A stretch of DNA of 10,280 nt, from contig JASHSD010000391.1 of NCBI GenBank assembly GCA_030036985.1, forward strand, positions 1 through 10,280, given 5' to 3'. Shown here one piece after another: positions 1 through 6,468 of this stretch. The position numbers and the translations under genes were made by a program. The notes under the pieces were generated by a model. It did not search any database. It saw nothing but the letters and a program-made list of their open reading frames with translations, and was not told the origin of the DNA. Position 1 is the stretch's first letter; every line of letters starts with the position of its first letter. The stretch comes from Bryobacteraceae bacterium (lineage in GTDB: Bacteria; Acidobacteriota; Terriglobia; Bryobacterales; Bryobacteraceae).

Positions 1-324
1 GAATTCGCCAAATTGAATCAGTATCACGCGAGCAAGGCGGCTTATTTCATCGACAGGCTCAGGAACACGCCGGACGGCGACGGCAACCTGCTCGATCATT
101 CGCTGGTGCTCTACGGCAGTCCGATGGGCGATTCGAATGTCCACAATCACAAGAACCTGCCACTGATTCTGGCTGGAAAAGCCAATGGGCAGCTGCAAGG
201 CAATCTGCACTACCGCGCGGCGGAGGGAACGCCGGCGGCAAACTTGCTGCTGACGATTCTCCACAAGCTGGGCGTCGAAGACGTAAAGAGCATCGGGGAC
301 AGCAATGGAGAGGTGGCCATATGA
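1..324 (+). CDS. DUF1552 domain-containing protein, C-terminal part (5' end outside the window)
   Basis: The reading frame is open from base 1, so the window holds only the last 107 residues and the true start lies upstream. The visible part carries the typical C-terminal DUF1552 pattern: LLDHSLVLYGSPMGDSNVHN, then HKNLPLILAG, then a leucine-rich helix (ANLLLTILHKLGV) and a closing GDSNGE. DUF1552 proteins are exported proteins of unknown function, common in Acidobacteria and Planctomycetes and often encoded beside DUF1587/1588/1592/1595 cytochrome-type proteins; that partner would be expected upstream, outside the window. The stop codon (322-324) overlaps the ATG of the next gene by four bases, which implies co-transcription and coupled translation. 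The family call is secure; the biochemical role is not known. Confidence 0.85.
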   Translation, partial: EFAKLNQYHASKAAYFIDRLRNTPDGDGNLLDHSLVLYGSPMGDSNVHNHKNLPLILAGKANGQLQGNLHYRAAEGTPAANLLLTILHKLGVEDVKSIGDSNGEVAI

Positions 325-1868
325 TGCCGGCCAAATGGCTGCTCGCCGGAATCTGCTTTGCGGGTTTGGCGTACGGGCAGGCGCCAGGCGATGGATTGAC
401 TCCGCTGCATCAGGCGGCTGAAGATGGCGATGCCGGCGCGGTGAAGCGGTTGCTTGCCGCCGGGGCCGACCCGCGCGCGGCGACGACGCTGGGCCACGTG
501 ACTCCGATTGCGGTGGCCGCAACGAGCGGCGAAGCCGCAATCGTGAAGCTGTTGCTGGACGCAGGCGCGGACGCGAATGCGACAACTGCCGACGGCACGA
601 CGCCGCTGATGCTGGCGGCCGCGTCAGGCAGCACAGAGACGGTGAAGCTTCTCCTCGACCATGGCGCCGCGGTGAATGCTAAAGAACCGGCGAAAGGCGA
701 AACGGCTTTGATGTTCGCGGCAGGCCGGAATCGCGCCGATGCCATCCGGCTGCTGATCGCGCGTGGAGCCGATCCGACCGTCGCCACGACAGTGGTAAAG
801 CTGGGCAGGCCGGCGTTTGATGAGGACGGCAATCCCGTTGCGCAGGGCGGCGGACGTGGCGGCCGGGGCGGCGGAGGACGCGAAGGGCAGGGACGAGGAG
901 GCAATCGCGGCGGGGCGCGCGGGACGGGCGGTGACGCTCGCGGCGCCAGCGCGACCGTCACCGGCGGCATGACGGCTCTGCTGATAGCCGCGCGCAACGG
1001 CTACGCGGAAGCGGTGCGGGCGCTGATTGAATCGGGTGCCGACGTGAACGGCGTGAGCGCGGGAGACAAGAGTACACCGATCGTGATCGCCATCGCCAAC
1101 GGACATTACGATGTCGCGAAATACCTTCTCGATCACGGCGCGAATCCCAATCTCGCCACCATCGACGGCTTGGCCGCGCTTTATGCAACCGAGGATGTGG
1201 AATATGCGGAAGTGGGGTGGTCGCCTAACCCGATCACGTCGGAAGAGAAGATCTCTTACCTCGATCTGCTGAAGGCGCTGCTCGCTCATGGCGCCGATCC
1301 CAACGCGAGACTGATCAAAAGCTTGTGGTTCCGTCCCACCTCGCATAACGAGGAATGGGTGGATAAGAAAGGCGCGACGCCGTTCTGGCGCGCCGCGATG
1401 GCCACGGATGTGGCGGCGATGAAGATTCTGCGGGCGGGCGGGGCCGATCCTTCCCTCGCTTCCGACGAGGGAGTGACGCCGCTGATGGTCGCCGCGGGTT
1501 TGGGTTGGGGCGCGAATGCCTCGCGCACGGTTTCCGGGGGATGGCTCCCCGCAGTCGAATACCTCGTCACCGAAGCGGGCGCGGATGTAAACGCGAAAGA
1601 CGTCTACAATTACACGGCGTTGCACGGCGCCGCTTATCGGGGCGACAACGAAGTGGTCAAGTATCTCGTCGCGCACGGCGAGAAGCTCGACGTGCGCAGC
1701 AAAAAAGGGCAGACCGTCACCGACATGGCGAACGGCCCCAAGGTGAACGCGCACCTGCCCATCGAGCATCCGGACACGATCGCTCTGCTCGAAAGTCTGG
1801 GAGCGCCGCCGCCGGAAGCGCCGGTCGCGGCTGCTCCAAAAGAAGCCCGTAACACGGCCGCCAAATGA
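321..1868 (+). CDS. Secreted ankyrin-repeat protein
   Basis: A 515-residue protein. Residues 1-20 (MMPAKWLLAGICFAGLAYGQ) look like a Sec signal peptide with cleavage near YGQ-A, so it probably acts in the periplasm or outside. The rest is about ten ankyrin repeats with the usual TPLHxAA, LLxxGAD and N pattern, starting near residues 25, 59, 92, 126, 216, 250, 283, 351, 384 and 431. Repeats 7 and 9 carry insertions of 15-20 residues. A Gly/Arg-rich segment (about 175-208) splits repeat 4 from repeat 5. Ankyrin arrays bind proteins and no catalytic domain is seen, so it is likely a scaffold or binding partner for a neighbouring exported protein. The ATG at 321 has GGAGAGG at 306-312, a well-placed ribosome-binding site; the ATG at 324 is an alternative. 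The C-terminus is Ala/Pro-rich. The gene overlaps both neighbours by ATGA. Confidence 0.9.
   Translation: MMPAKWLLAGICFAGLAYGQAPGDGLTPLHQAAEDGDAGAVKRLLAAGADPRAATTLGHVTPIAVAATSGEAAIVKLLLDAGADANATTADGTTPLMLAAASGSTETVKLLLDHGAAVNAKEPAKGETALMFAAGRNRADAIRLLIARGADPTVATTVVKLGRPAFDEDGNPVAQGGGRGGRGGGGREGQGRGGNRGGARGTGGDARGASATVTGGMTALLIAARNGYAEAVRALIESGADVNGVSAGDKSTPIVIAIANGHYDVAKYLLDHGANPNLATIDGLAALYATEDVEYAEVGWSPNPITSEEKISYLDLLKALLAHGADPNARLIKSLWFRPTSHNEEWVDKKGATPFWRAAMATDVAAMKILRAGGADPSLASDEGVTPLMVAAGLGWGANASRTVSGGWLPAVEYLVTEAGADVNAKDVYNYTALHGAAYRGDNEVVKYLVAHGEKLDVRSKKGQTVTDMANGPKVNAHLPIEHPDTIALLESLGAPPPEAPVAAAPKEARNTAAK
843..944 (+). repeat. Gly/Arg-rich low-complexity segment inside the ankyrin gene
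   Basis: About 34 codons (residues 175-208) are almost only Gly and Arg with a few Glu, Gln, Asn, Asp, Ala and Thr, as in GGGRGGRGGGGREGQGRGG. It interrupts the ankyrin array and reads like an RGG-type disordered linker. The DNA is made of short imperfect GGC/CGG/GGA units, likely to expand or contract by slippage. Confidence 0.75.
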
Positions 1869-2701
1869 GAGAAAAATTCATGTACAAGCTCAATTCGATC
1901 CTCACCGCAGCACTGTTGCTGATCCCCGCCCTGTTTGCGCAAACCAAGCCCGCGCTCGTCGACTTCGAGCTGATGACGTGGCCCGAGGTGAAGCAGGCGC
2001 TGGCCGACGGTAAAACGACGGCGCTCATCATGAACGGCGGCACCGAACAGCGCGGCCCGCAGGGCGTCAACGGCGCGCATACATTGATCGTGCGCAAACT
2101 CGGCGTCATGATCGCGGAAAAGCTCGGCAATGCGATCGTGGCGCCGGTGATTCCCTACTCCATCAATCGGGCGAACCCGGCGCTGCCGGGCACCATCGGC
2201 ATATCGAGCGAAGTGTTTGCGCGGCTGAACGAAGAAGTAGCCGAGCAGATGATCGCGAACGGGTTCAAGAACATTGTGCTGATGGGAGACCATGGCGGCG
2301 GGCAGAAGGAACTGTCGGAAGTCGCGACGAAGCTGAGCGCCAAATACGCGGATAAGGGCATCCGCGTGGTCCACTGCAACGAGTTCTACGACAAGGTGGG
2401 CAAGGACTTCGACAAATGGCTTGCCGACAATGGCTATCCGGCCGGATCGCATGCGTCGGTGAAAGACACTTCCGAGTTGCTCTATCTTGGCGGCGACGAG
2501 GGTTGGGTGCGCAAGGATCTGATCGCCACGGCTGTGGGGGATCCGGTGCGCCCGCGCGGCGCGCCGCGCGAACCGAACGTCAAGCGCATCAATAACGGCA
2601 TTGAGGGCGATGCGCGCCGTTCCACCCCTGAGATTGGCAGGCGCGTGGTCGAGATGAAGGTCGATTACGCGGTCGACCAGATCCACCGGTTGCTGAAATG
2701 A
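1865..2701 (+). CDS. Creatininase-family protein with signal peptide
   Basis: A 278-residue protein of the creatininase/amidohydrolase fold, a family of metal-dependent enzymes that open cyclic amides or cleave formamides. Residues 6-25 (MYKLNSILTAALLLIPALFA) form a signal peptide, so it is probably exported, unlike classical cytosolic creatininase. Family landmarks: GGTEQRGPQGVNGAH (58-72), where the family usually has GSTEQHGPHLPLGTD; GDHGGG (141-146), matching the NGHGGN motif; and HASVKDTSE (196-204), matching HAGExETS. Compared with creatininase, the first Glu (E61) and the GDHGG His (H143) are kept, the usual His after EQ is Arg63, and the usual Asp aligns with His72. Either this is a subfamily with a different metal site or activity is altered. 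The start at 1865 fits the ATGA coupling seen at other junctions; the in-frame ATG at 1880 has GAGAG upstream and is a real alternative. It also overlaps the MFS gene by ATGA. Confidence 0.85.
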   Translation: MREKFMYKLNSILTAALLLIPALFAQTKPALVDFELMTWPEVKQALADGKTTALIMNGGTEQRGPQGVNGAHTLIVRKLGVMIAEKLGNAIVAPVIPYSINRANPALPGTIGISSEVFARLNEEVAEQMIANGFKNIVLMGDHGGGQKELSEVATKLSAKYADKGIRVVHCNEFYDKVGKDFDKWLADNGYPAGSHASVKDTSELLYLGGDEGWVRKDLIATAVGDPVRPRGAPREPNVKRINNGIEGDARRSTPEIGRRVVEMKVDYAVDQIHRLLK

Positions 2702-4011
2702 GCGCGTCGAGCCGCACGGCTTTGTCGTTAGTTGCCGACCATCCTGTCGTCAAAGCGCCGGTTTCCGAAAAGCCGACCAACACGCGCCGCTCGATTATCG
2801 TTTTCGGCGCTTCGATCGCGTTCCTGTCGTTTCTCCATCGCGCCGCCATCAGCCAGGCCGCTCCCGCGATGTCCCGCGAACTGCATCTGTCGCCGGGGCA
2901 GATGGGACTTGTGTTTTCGGCTTTCGGATTCACCTATGCCGCGGGCGAAATGCCCAGCGGCTGGTTCTGCGACCGCTTCGGCGCGCGCTGGCTGCTGACG
3001 CGAGTGATCGCGCTGTGGTCGTTGTTTGTCGCGGCGACAGCCGGAGCGTGGAATTTTCCGTCGTTGTTCGCCAGCCGCTTGTTGTTCGGCGCGGGTGAGT
3101 CGGGATGCTTTCCGGGCCTCGCGTCCATGTTCCGAACCTGGCTGCCGCCGCGCGAACGCAATGCCGCCGAAGGGATCAAAGCGGCTTGTGCGCGCTGGGG
3201 CGCCGCGGTGGCTCCGGCTTTAATTACGGCGCTCTACGCGTGGTTCACGTGGAGGCAGGTTTTCATTCTGCTGGGCGTCGCCGGAATTCTGCTCGGGATC
3301 GTGTTTTTCCGCTGGTATCGCGACGACCCGCGCACGCATCCTTCGGTGAACGCGGCTGAGCTGGCGCTTCTGCCCGCGCGGCCAGGGGGGGTGTCACACG
3401 CCGGGGCTCCTTGGGGAAAGATCGTGCGCTCGCGCAGCGTCTGGGCGCTCGGCTTTCAGTGGTTCTCGCACTATTACGGGTTTTACTTCTACATCACCTG
3501 GCTGCCGATTTATCTGTACAAATCCCGTGGTCTGAATCTGCGCGACGGCGCGTTCGCGGCAGGCCTGCCGCTGTTCACCGCGGGTCTGGGCAGTCTGTTC
3601 GCCGGGTGGGCGCTCTCGGCGCTGACCACGCGGATTCGCAGCACCGCCCGCGCGCGAAAGCTGCTGGGATACATCTCCTACGGCGGCGCCGCGGCGCTGC
3701 TGCTGCTTTTCACGTGGATCGCGAATCCAATCCTGGCGCTTGTCGCGATGAGCCTGTCCAGCTTTGCGGCCGAATTCAGCGGCCCTGTTTCCTGGACCAC
3801 GGCGATGGATATCGGCGGCGAAAACGTGGGAGCCGTTTCCGGTTTCATGAACACGCTGGGTCAACTCGGCGGCGGCGTAGCGCCGGCGGTCACGGGTTTT
3901 TTGCTGCAGATCAGCGGTAACGCGTGGAACGTCGCGTTCTACGCGTCGGCTCTGATCTATGCCGCCGGAGTGATCTGTTGGATCGCGATTGATCCGGTCT
4001 CGCCTCTTTGA
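2698..4011 (+). CDS. MFS transporter, ACS (anion:cation symporter) type
   Basis: A 437-residue inner-membrane permease of the major facilitator superfamily, close to the usual length with about 12 hydrophobic segments. The first 30 residues are a polar cytoplasmic extension. Motif A is seen as GWFCDRFGAR (88-97) after helix 2. GAGESGCFPG (131-140) in helix 4 and DIGGENVGAVSGFMNTLGQL (371-390) in the C-terminal half are patterns of the ACS group, which takes up sugar acids, hexuronates and other organic anions with H+ or Na+. The central loop lies near residues 205-245. The start ATG lies in the ATGA overlap with the creatininase gene and has no clear ribosome-binding site, so it relies on coupling. 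By context it may import a product made or released by the exported neighbours, but the substrate cannot be named. A run of seven G (3385-3391) lies in the central loop; the frame is intact here. Confidence 0.9.
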   Translation: MSASSRTALSLVADHPVVKAPVSEKPTNTRRSIIVFGASIAFLSFLHRAAISQAAPAMSRELHLSPGQMGLVFSAFGFTYAAGEMPSGWFCDRFGARWLLTRVIALWSLFVAATAGAWNFPSLFASRLLFGAGESGCFPGLASMFRTWLPPRERNAAEGIKAACARWGAAVAPALITALYAWFTWRQVFILLGVAGILLGIVFFRWYRDDPRTHPSVNAAELALLPARPGGVSHAGAPWGKIVRSRSVWALGFQWFSHYYGFYFYITWLPIYLYKSRGLNLRDGAFAAGLPLFTAGLGSLFAGWALSALTTRIRSTARARKLLGYISYGGAAALLLLFTWIANPILALVAMSLSSFAAEFSGPVSWTTAMDIGGENVGAVSGFMNTLGQLGGGVAPAVTGFLLQISGNAWNVAFYASALIYAAGVICWIAIDPVSPL

Positions 4012-4016
4012 GCGTT

Positions 4017-5390
4017 ATGAACGAGGACCCTGGTTGTTGCGATATCGCGATCGTCGGAGGCGGATGCAGCGGCGTGCTTACGGCCGCGCAACTGCTGCGA
4101 CAAGGCTTCAGCGGCCGCATCCGAATTATTGAGCCGCGCGCGCGTCTTGGCCGCGGTCTGGCTTACTCGACCTCTTTCCCCGAACATCTTCTCAACGTTC
4201 CCGCCGAGAAGATGAGCGCGTTTCCGGACCGGCCGGTTCACTTTGCGGATTGGCTGCGTGCGAGACAGGTCGTTTGCCCGGAGCGCGGCTTTTTCGCGCC
4301 GCGAATGCTCTATGGCGAGTACCTCGAAGACGTTCTCCAAAACGAATTGCGAGCGGCGCAAGGACGGGATTGCGGCCACATTCGCGCCGAGGTAACCGCG
4401 GTCGAAGAGACGGAGGGCGGCGCGTGGTTGACGCTCAGCGACGGATCGTCGATTCGAGCCGCAAGAGTGGTGCTGGCTTTGGGCAATCCGCTATCGAGTC
4501 CGTTCCCCGGAATCTCCGCGCCGGCGTTGGGAGGAAAATGGCACGCGTCGCCGTGGCTCGACGACGCTCTGAAGGCGCCGCTTCCCGGCGAAAGGGTTTT
4601 GCTGATCGGCACGGGATTGACCGCGATCGACTCGACGCTGGCGCTGCAGAACCAGGAGCGCGGATGCGAGACCTGGATGGTCTCGCGGCGAGGCATCCTG
4701 CCTCAGGCGCATACGGAATCCTGCGCTCCCGGCGTGACCTGGAATCTTCGGTCAACACACAGCGCGAGGCTCCTCCTGCGGGAGGTGCGGGACCGCGTAT
4801 CGGCAATGCGCGAAAACGGCCTCTGCTGGCGGGTAGCCGTGGATGTCCTTCGGCCCGTCTCAGAGGACATCTGGCGAGACATGGGCCGGGACGAACGGTC
4901 GAGATTCATGCGACACCTGAGGCGGTATTGGGAGCCGCATCGGCACCGCATGGCCCCGCAGGTGCGGCGGCGCCTCGACCAGCTGCAGCGTGAAGGCAGA
5001 GTCCACGTGCTTGCAGGGCGAATCCGCGACGCTGCGCGCAGCGGCGATGTGCTGAAGGTGCGTATCCGATTGCGGGAAGGCGGCGAGCGGGTGTTGGAGG
5101 TCGACCGGATCATCAACTGCTCCGGCGTTCAGGAACAGTACAGCGGGCAAGCGTCGAGGCCGTTGGTTCAAACAATGGTGGGGAGGGGTTTGGCCGAAGG
5201 CAACGATCTCGGAATCGGTTTCCGAACCGACGGCGCGGGCGCGTTGACGACCCGAACGCGCGGCGTGTCCTCCGTGCTCTTTACTCTCGGGCCGCCGCGA
5301 CGGGGCGAAACGTTCGAGACAACGGCAGTGCCCGAGATCCGCATTCAGGCGGAGTTGCTTTCATTGCGGCTGATCGGCGAGACAAGGTGA
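4017..5390 (+). CDS. FAD/NAD(P)-binding protein, YdhS-like (COG4529)
   Basis: A cytoplasmic flavoprotein of 457 residues. The N-terminal dinucleotide-binding motif is AIVGGGCSG (11-19), followed by an acidic end of strand 2 (IIEPRARLGRGLAYS, 37-51). HLLNVPAEKMSAFPDRP (57-73), a second nucleotide-binding motif LLIGTGLTAIDSTLAL (195-210), SRRGILPQAH (223-232), RIINCSGV (364-371) and the closing LGPPRRGETFETTAVPEIR (424-442) are all typical of the FAD-NAD(P)-binding family represented by E. coli YdhS, whose reaction is not established. I chose the ATG at 4017, five bases after the MFS stop. A TTG at 4008, overlapping that stop, would add three residues. Neither has a strong ribosome-binding site, again pointing to coupling. 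It is the last gene of the five-gene unit and could oxidise or reduce a compound taken up by the transporter; that link is inferred from position only. Confidence 0.88.
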   Translation: MNEDPGCCDIAIVGGGCSGVLTAAQLLRQGFSGRIRIIEPRARLGRGLAYSTSFPEHLLNVPAEKMSAFPDRPVHFADWLRARQVVCPERGFFAPRMLYGEYLEDVLQNELRAAQGRDCGHIRAEVTAVEETEGGAWLTLSDGSSIRAARVVLALGNPLSSPFPGISAPALGGKWHASPWLDDALKAPLPGERVLLIGTGLTAIDSTLALQNQERGCETWMVSRRGILPQAHTESCAPGVTWNLRSTHSARLLLREVRDRVSAMRENGLCWRVAVDVLRPVSEDIWRDMGRDERSRFMRHLRRYWEPHRHRMAPQVRRRLDQLQREGRVHVLAGRIRDAARSGDVLKVRIRLREGGERVLEVDRIINCSGVQEQYSGQASRPLVQTMVGRGLAEGNDLGIGFRTDGAGALTTRTRGVSSVLFTLGPPRRGETFETTAVPEIRIQAELLSLRLIGETR

Positions 5391-5399
5391 GATGATATC

Positions 5400-5449
5400 T
5401 GGTACACCCGAGAGGATTCGAACCTCTGACCTTTTGCTCCGGAGGCAGC
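5400..5449 (-). pseudogene. 3' half of tRNA-Arg(CCG): probable attachment-site remnant
   Basis: Read on the minus strand from 5447 to 5400: the anticodon loop CTCCGGA with anticodon CCG (5442-5440), the 3' anticodon-stem strand GCAAA, the variable loop AGGTC, a perfect T arm (AGAGG, TTCGAAT, CCTCT), the 3' acceptor strand CGGGTGT, discriminator A and an encoded CCA (5402-5400). The 5' half is absent. Only three bases of the 5' anticodon stem pair (TGC with GCA); the next two mismatch, and no D arm or 5' acceptor strand follows to the right. It cannot be a working tRNA. A 3' half ending in the anticodon region is what tRNA-targeting integrases duplicate at the distal end of an island. Confidence 0.85.
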
Positions 5450-5490
5450 GGCAATCGGGAAATCAATAACCTTAGCAGGAGTGGGCATTA

Positions 5491-5721
5491 TTGGTCCATG
5501 TGATGGTTTACGGCTCATCGGCAGATTTGGCGACGACCGAAAAATACCTGCCGCCTGAAGAGTTCCGAAGGGCGATCGAGAACGCGCCCGCCGGCCTTTT
5601 CACCGAAGAGATTTGGCGGAAGTGGCATATTCATTTCGGAATGGAGATGCAGCCTCTGCCAATGCGCCGACTCCCGGATGGCTCTCTGGGGCCCGAACCC
5701 GGGCGGTTCTTCGGTCGGTAG
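5491..5721 (+). CDS. Small hypothetical protein
   Basis: An ORF of 76 codons that I do not recognise. It starts with TTG at 5491, preceded at nine bases by AGGAG (5477-5481). GTG at 5500 and ATG at 5503 are in frame but lie too far from that site. The protein is soluble, with no signal peptide or membrane segment. It looks like real coding sequence: a charged helical part (PPEEFRRAIENAPAGLF), an aromatic stretch (EEIWRKWHIHFGME) and a proline-rich end (PLPMRRLPDGSLGPEPG). It lies just right of the tRNA half and left of the istB remnant, so it may be a cargo gene or the truncated end of a longer one. No function is assigned. Confidence 0.45.
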   Translation: MVHVMVYGSSADLATTEKYLPPEEFRRAIENAPAGLFTEEIWRKWHIHFGMEMQPLPMRRLPDGSLGPEPGRFFGR

Positions 5722-5968
5722 CGGAGCCAATGGCCAGCCGATCAGAGTACCCTGCGACTACGAAACCGCGTTTCGGGTTGAGAGTTTTCCGGGCGCTGGT
5801 AATTGACAGAAACCAAAAGGCACGAGTGGCGATCAAAAAGCGTTTTGAGCCGTCAGGAACGCTTATAATGGTCCTGAGCAAAGACCCTCTTTCTCCCTAA
5901 AGATTCCCCAAAGGTTTGGGTTACTAAGATGATCTCGCCCGCTCAAGCCAACGACGACTCCGAGCAGT
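5722..5968. other. Non-coding stretch with small hairpins, no gene seen
   Basis: Nothing in this stretch resembles a known protein in any frame. It holds a 6-bp perfect hairpin with loop CGC (CGAAAC 5761-5766, GTTTCG 5770-5775), about 40 bases after the preceding stop, and an AT-rich one (TCAAAA 5833-5838, TTTTGA 5843-5848). Neither is followed by a proper T run, so neither is a convincing terminator. A perfect TATAAT occurs at 5864-5869 without a matching -35 box. Probably eroded mobile-element DNA. Confidence 0.4.
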
Positions 5969-6160
5969 AGCCTCTCCACTCAACTCCGCCAGATCGGTCT
6001 GTACGCCCTCCCTGCAGACCTGGACGATTTTCCGGCGCGCGCGACAAAGAACCGTTGGTCGCCGCGGCAACTGATCGAGCAGTTCGCGCGGGGTCGAAGC
6101 GGAGGAGCGCTCGCGCCGCAGCATGGAGCGGCGGCTTCGATACTCCGGCATCAAAGGCTT
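5969..6160 (+). pseudogene. istB: Remnant of IS21-family helper ATPase gene istB (N-terminal part)
   Basis: In frame from 5969 the sequence reads STQLRQIGLYALPADLDDF, then PARATKNRWSPRQLIEQFAR (ending 6091). After a one-base shift at about 6092 it continues VEAEERSRRSMERRLRYSGI and KGF (6093-6160). This is the N-terminal region of the IstB-type transposition helper ATPase of IS21 elements, recognised from its usual pattern LxxQLRxLGL, LDDFLARATxxRWS, LLExxARxE, ERSRRSLxRRLxxSGIxxFKP. An in-frame stop (5930-5932) lies before it and no in-frame start follows. The Walker A and B ATPase core and the partner transposase istA are missing, so it is a dead fragment. It ends abruptly where the oppositely oriented helicase fragment begins. 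Confidence 0.7.
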
Positions 6161-6229
6161 CACCTGCCGCATTACCTGATCGAACGTCACTGCTGCAAGG
6201 TGGTGGCACTCGTCCACCACGATGCGGCC
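6161..6229 (-). pseudogene. Fragment of a DEAH-box helicase (Walker B region)
   Basis: The minus strand from 6229 to 6161 reads GRIVVDECHHLAAVTFDQVM then RQV. IVVDECHHL is a Walker B (motif II, DExH) sequence, and the AVTFDQVMRQVK tail matches superfamily 2 helicases of the type III restriction/DEAD-like class, which read VDECHHxxAxSFExVxRxxKA just before their TAT motif. Only about 23 residues remain: no Walker A before it and no TAT motif or helicase C domain after it. It abuts the istB remnant in the opposite orientation, so the junction near 6160 joins two unrelated pieces. The family is likely; the parent protein (restriction, defence or phage helicase) cannot be told. Confidence 0.55.
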
Positions 6230-6232
6230 GGT

Positions 6233-6434
6233 ACTCCGCAGGGGCGCAAGGTGATCACGGGCCGCAAAAAAAATAGAAATTGTTCGGCGCCGAGTGTTTC
6301 AAAGTTCGTAAATTGTGATAAAGTACACGACCAAGCTGCAATCGGGGCTGGCTTGTTGCGGGGCAGACGGGTAAGTTTGGGTATCCGTTCATACCGGCCG
6401 ATCGTTCAGCTTTCGTTCAAGGGGGAACTTTAAA
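6233..6434 (+). promoter_or_regulatory. Leader of the TonB-dependent receptor gene
   Basis: About 200 bases without a gene. It begins with a GC-rich part, then A8 (6266-6273) and an AT-richer patch at 6296-6324 (around TTCAAA 6298-6303 and GATAAAGT 6317-6324). That patch is the likeliest promoter area, but no pair of boxes has good spacing. Further down are a small inverted repeat (GGTAT 6380-6384, ATACC 6391-6395) and three CGTTCA copies. No riboswitch or terminator is recognised. Confidence 0.35.
6386..6419 (+). repeat. Three direct CGTTCA repeats
   Basis: CGTTCA occurs at 6386-6391, 6403-6408 and 6414-6419, always after a pyrimidine, immediately upstream of the ribosome-binding site. Three copies of a 6-mer in 34 bases may be chance or a regulator site. 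Confidence 0.3.
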
Positions 6435-6437
6435 ATG
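6420..6437 (+). promoter_or_regulatory. Strong ribosome-binding site and ATG out of frame with the receptor
   Basis: AGGGGGA (6420-6426) lies eight bases before ATG (6435-6437), an excellent initiation site. This ATG reads a frame that stops at 6890 with no sensible protein. The receptor lies in the next frame, where TGA (6436-6438) overlaps the ATG. It is therefore probably the original start codon of the receptor gene, cut off by a one-base change. Confidence 0.65.
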
Positions 6438-6468
6438 AGGGCAGGTCTCGATACCATCTCTACTTCTT

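Noticed and set aside
624..2686. Long minus-strand ORFs opposite the ankyrin and creatininase genes (381 and 350 codons)
   Set aside because: They are antisense shadows of high-GC coding sequence: Arg/His-rich, no domain, no ribosome-binding site, and opposed by well-recognised plus-strand proteins.
5281..5466. Minus-strand ORF containing EQKVRGSNPLGC
   Set aside because: This is the familiar false translation of a tRNA 3' half; it supports the tRNA remnant, not a protein.
5400..5480. A complete tRNA-Arg gene
   Set aside because: To the right of the anticodon there is no stem partner beyond three bases, no D arm and no 5' acceptor strand.
5864..5869. Perfect TATAAT as a promoter
   Set aside because: No acceptable -35 box at 16-18 bases and no gene start suitably downstream.
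5600..5900. Overlapping ORFs of about 95 codons on both strands
   Set aside because: They run across the end of the better-supported ORF at 5491-5721, have no good start site and resemble no family I know.
5907..5920. CCCAAA/TTTGGG inverted repeat as a terminator
   Set aside because: The loop would be only two bases and no T run follows.
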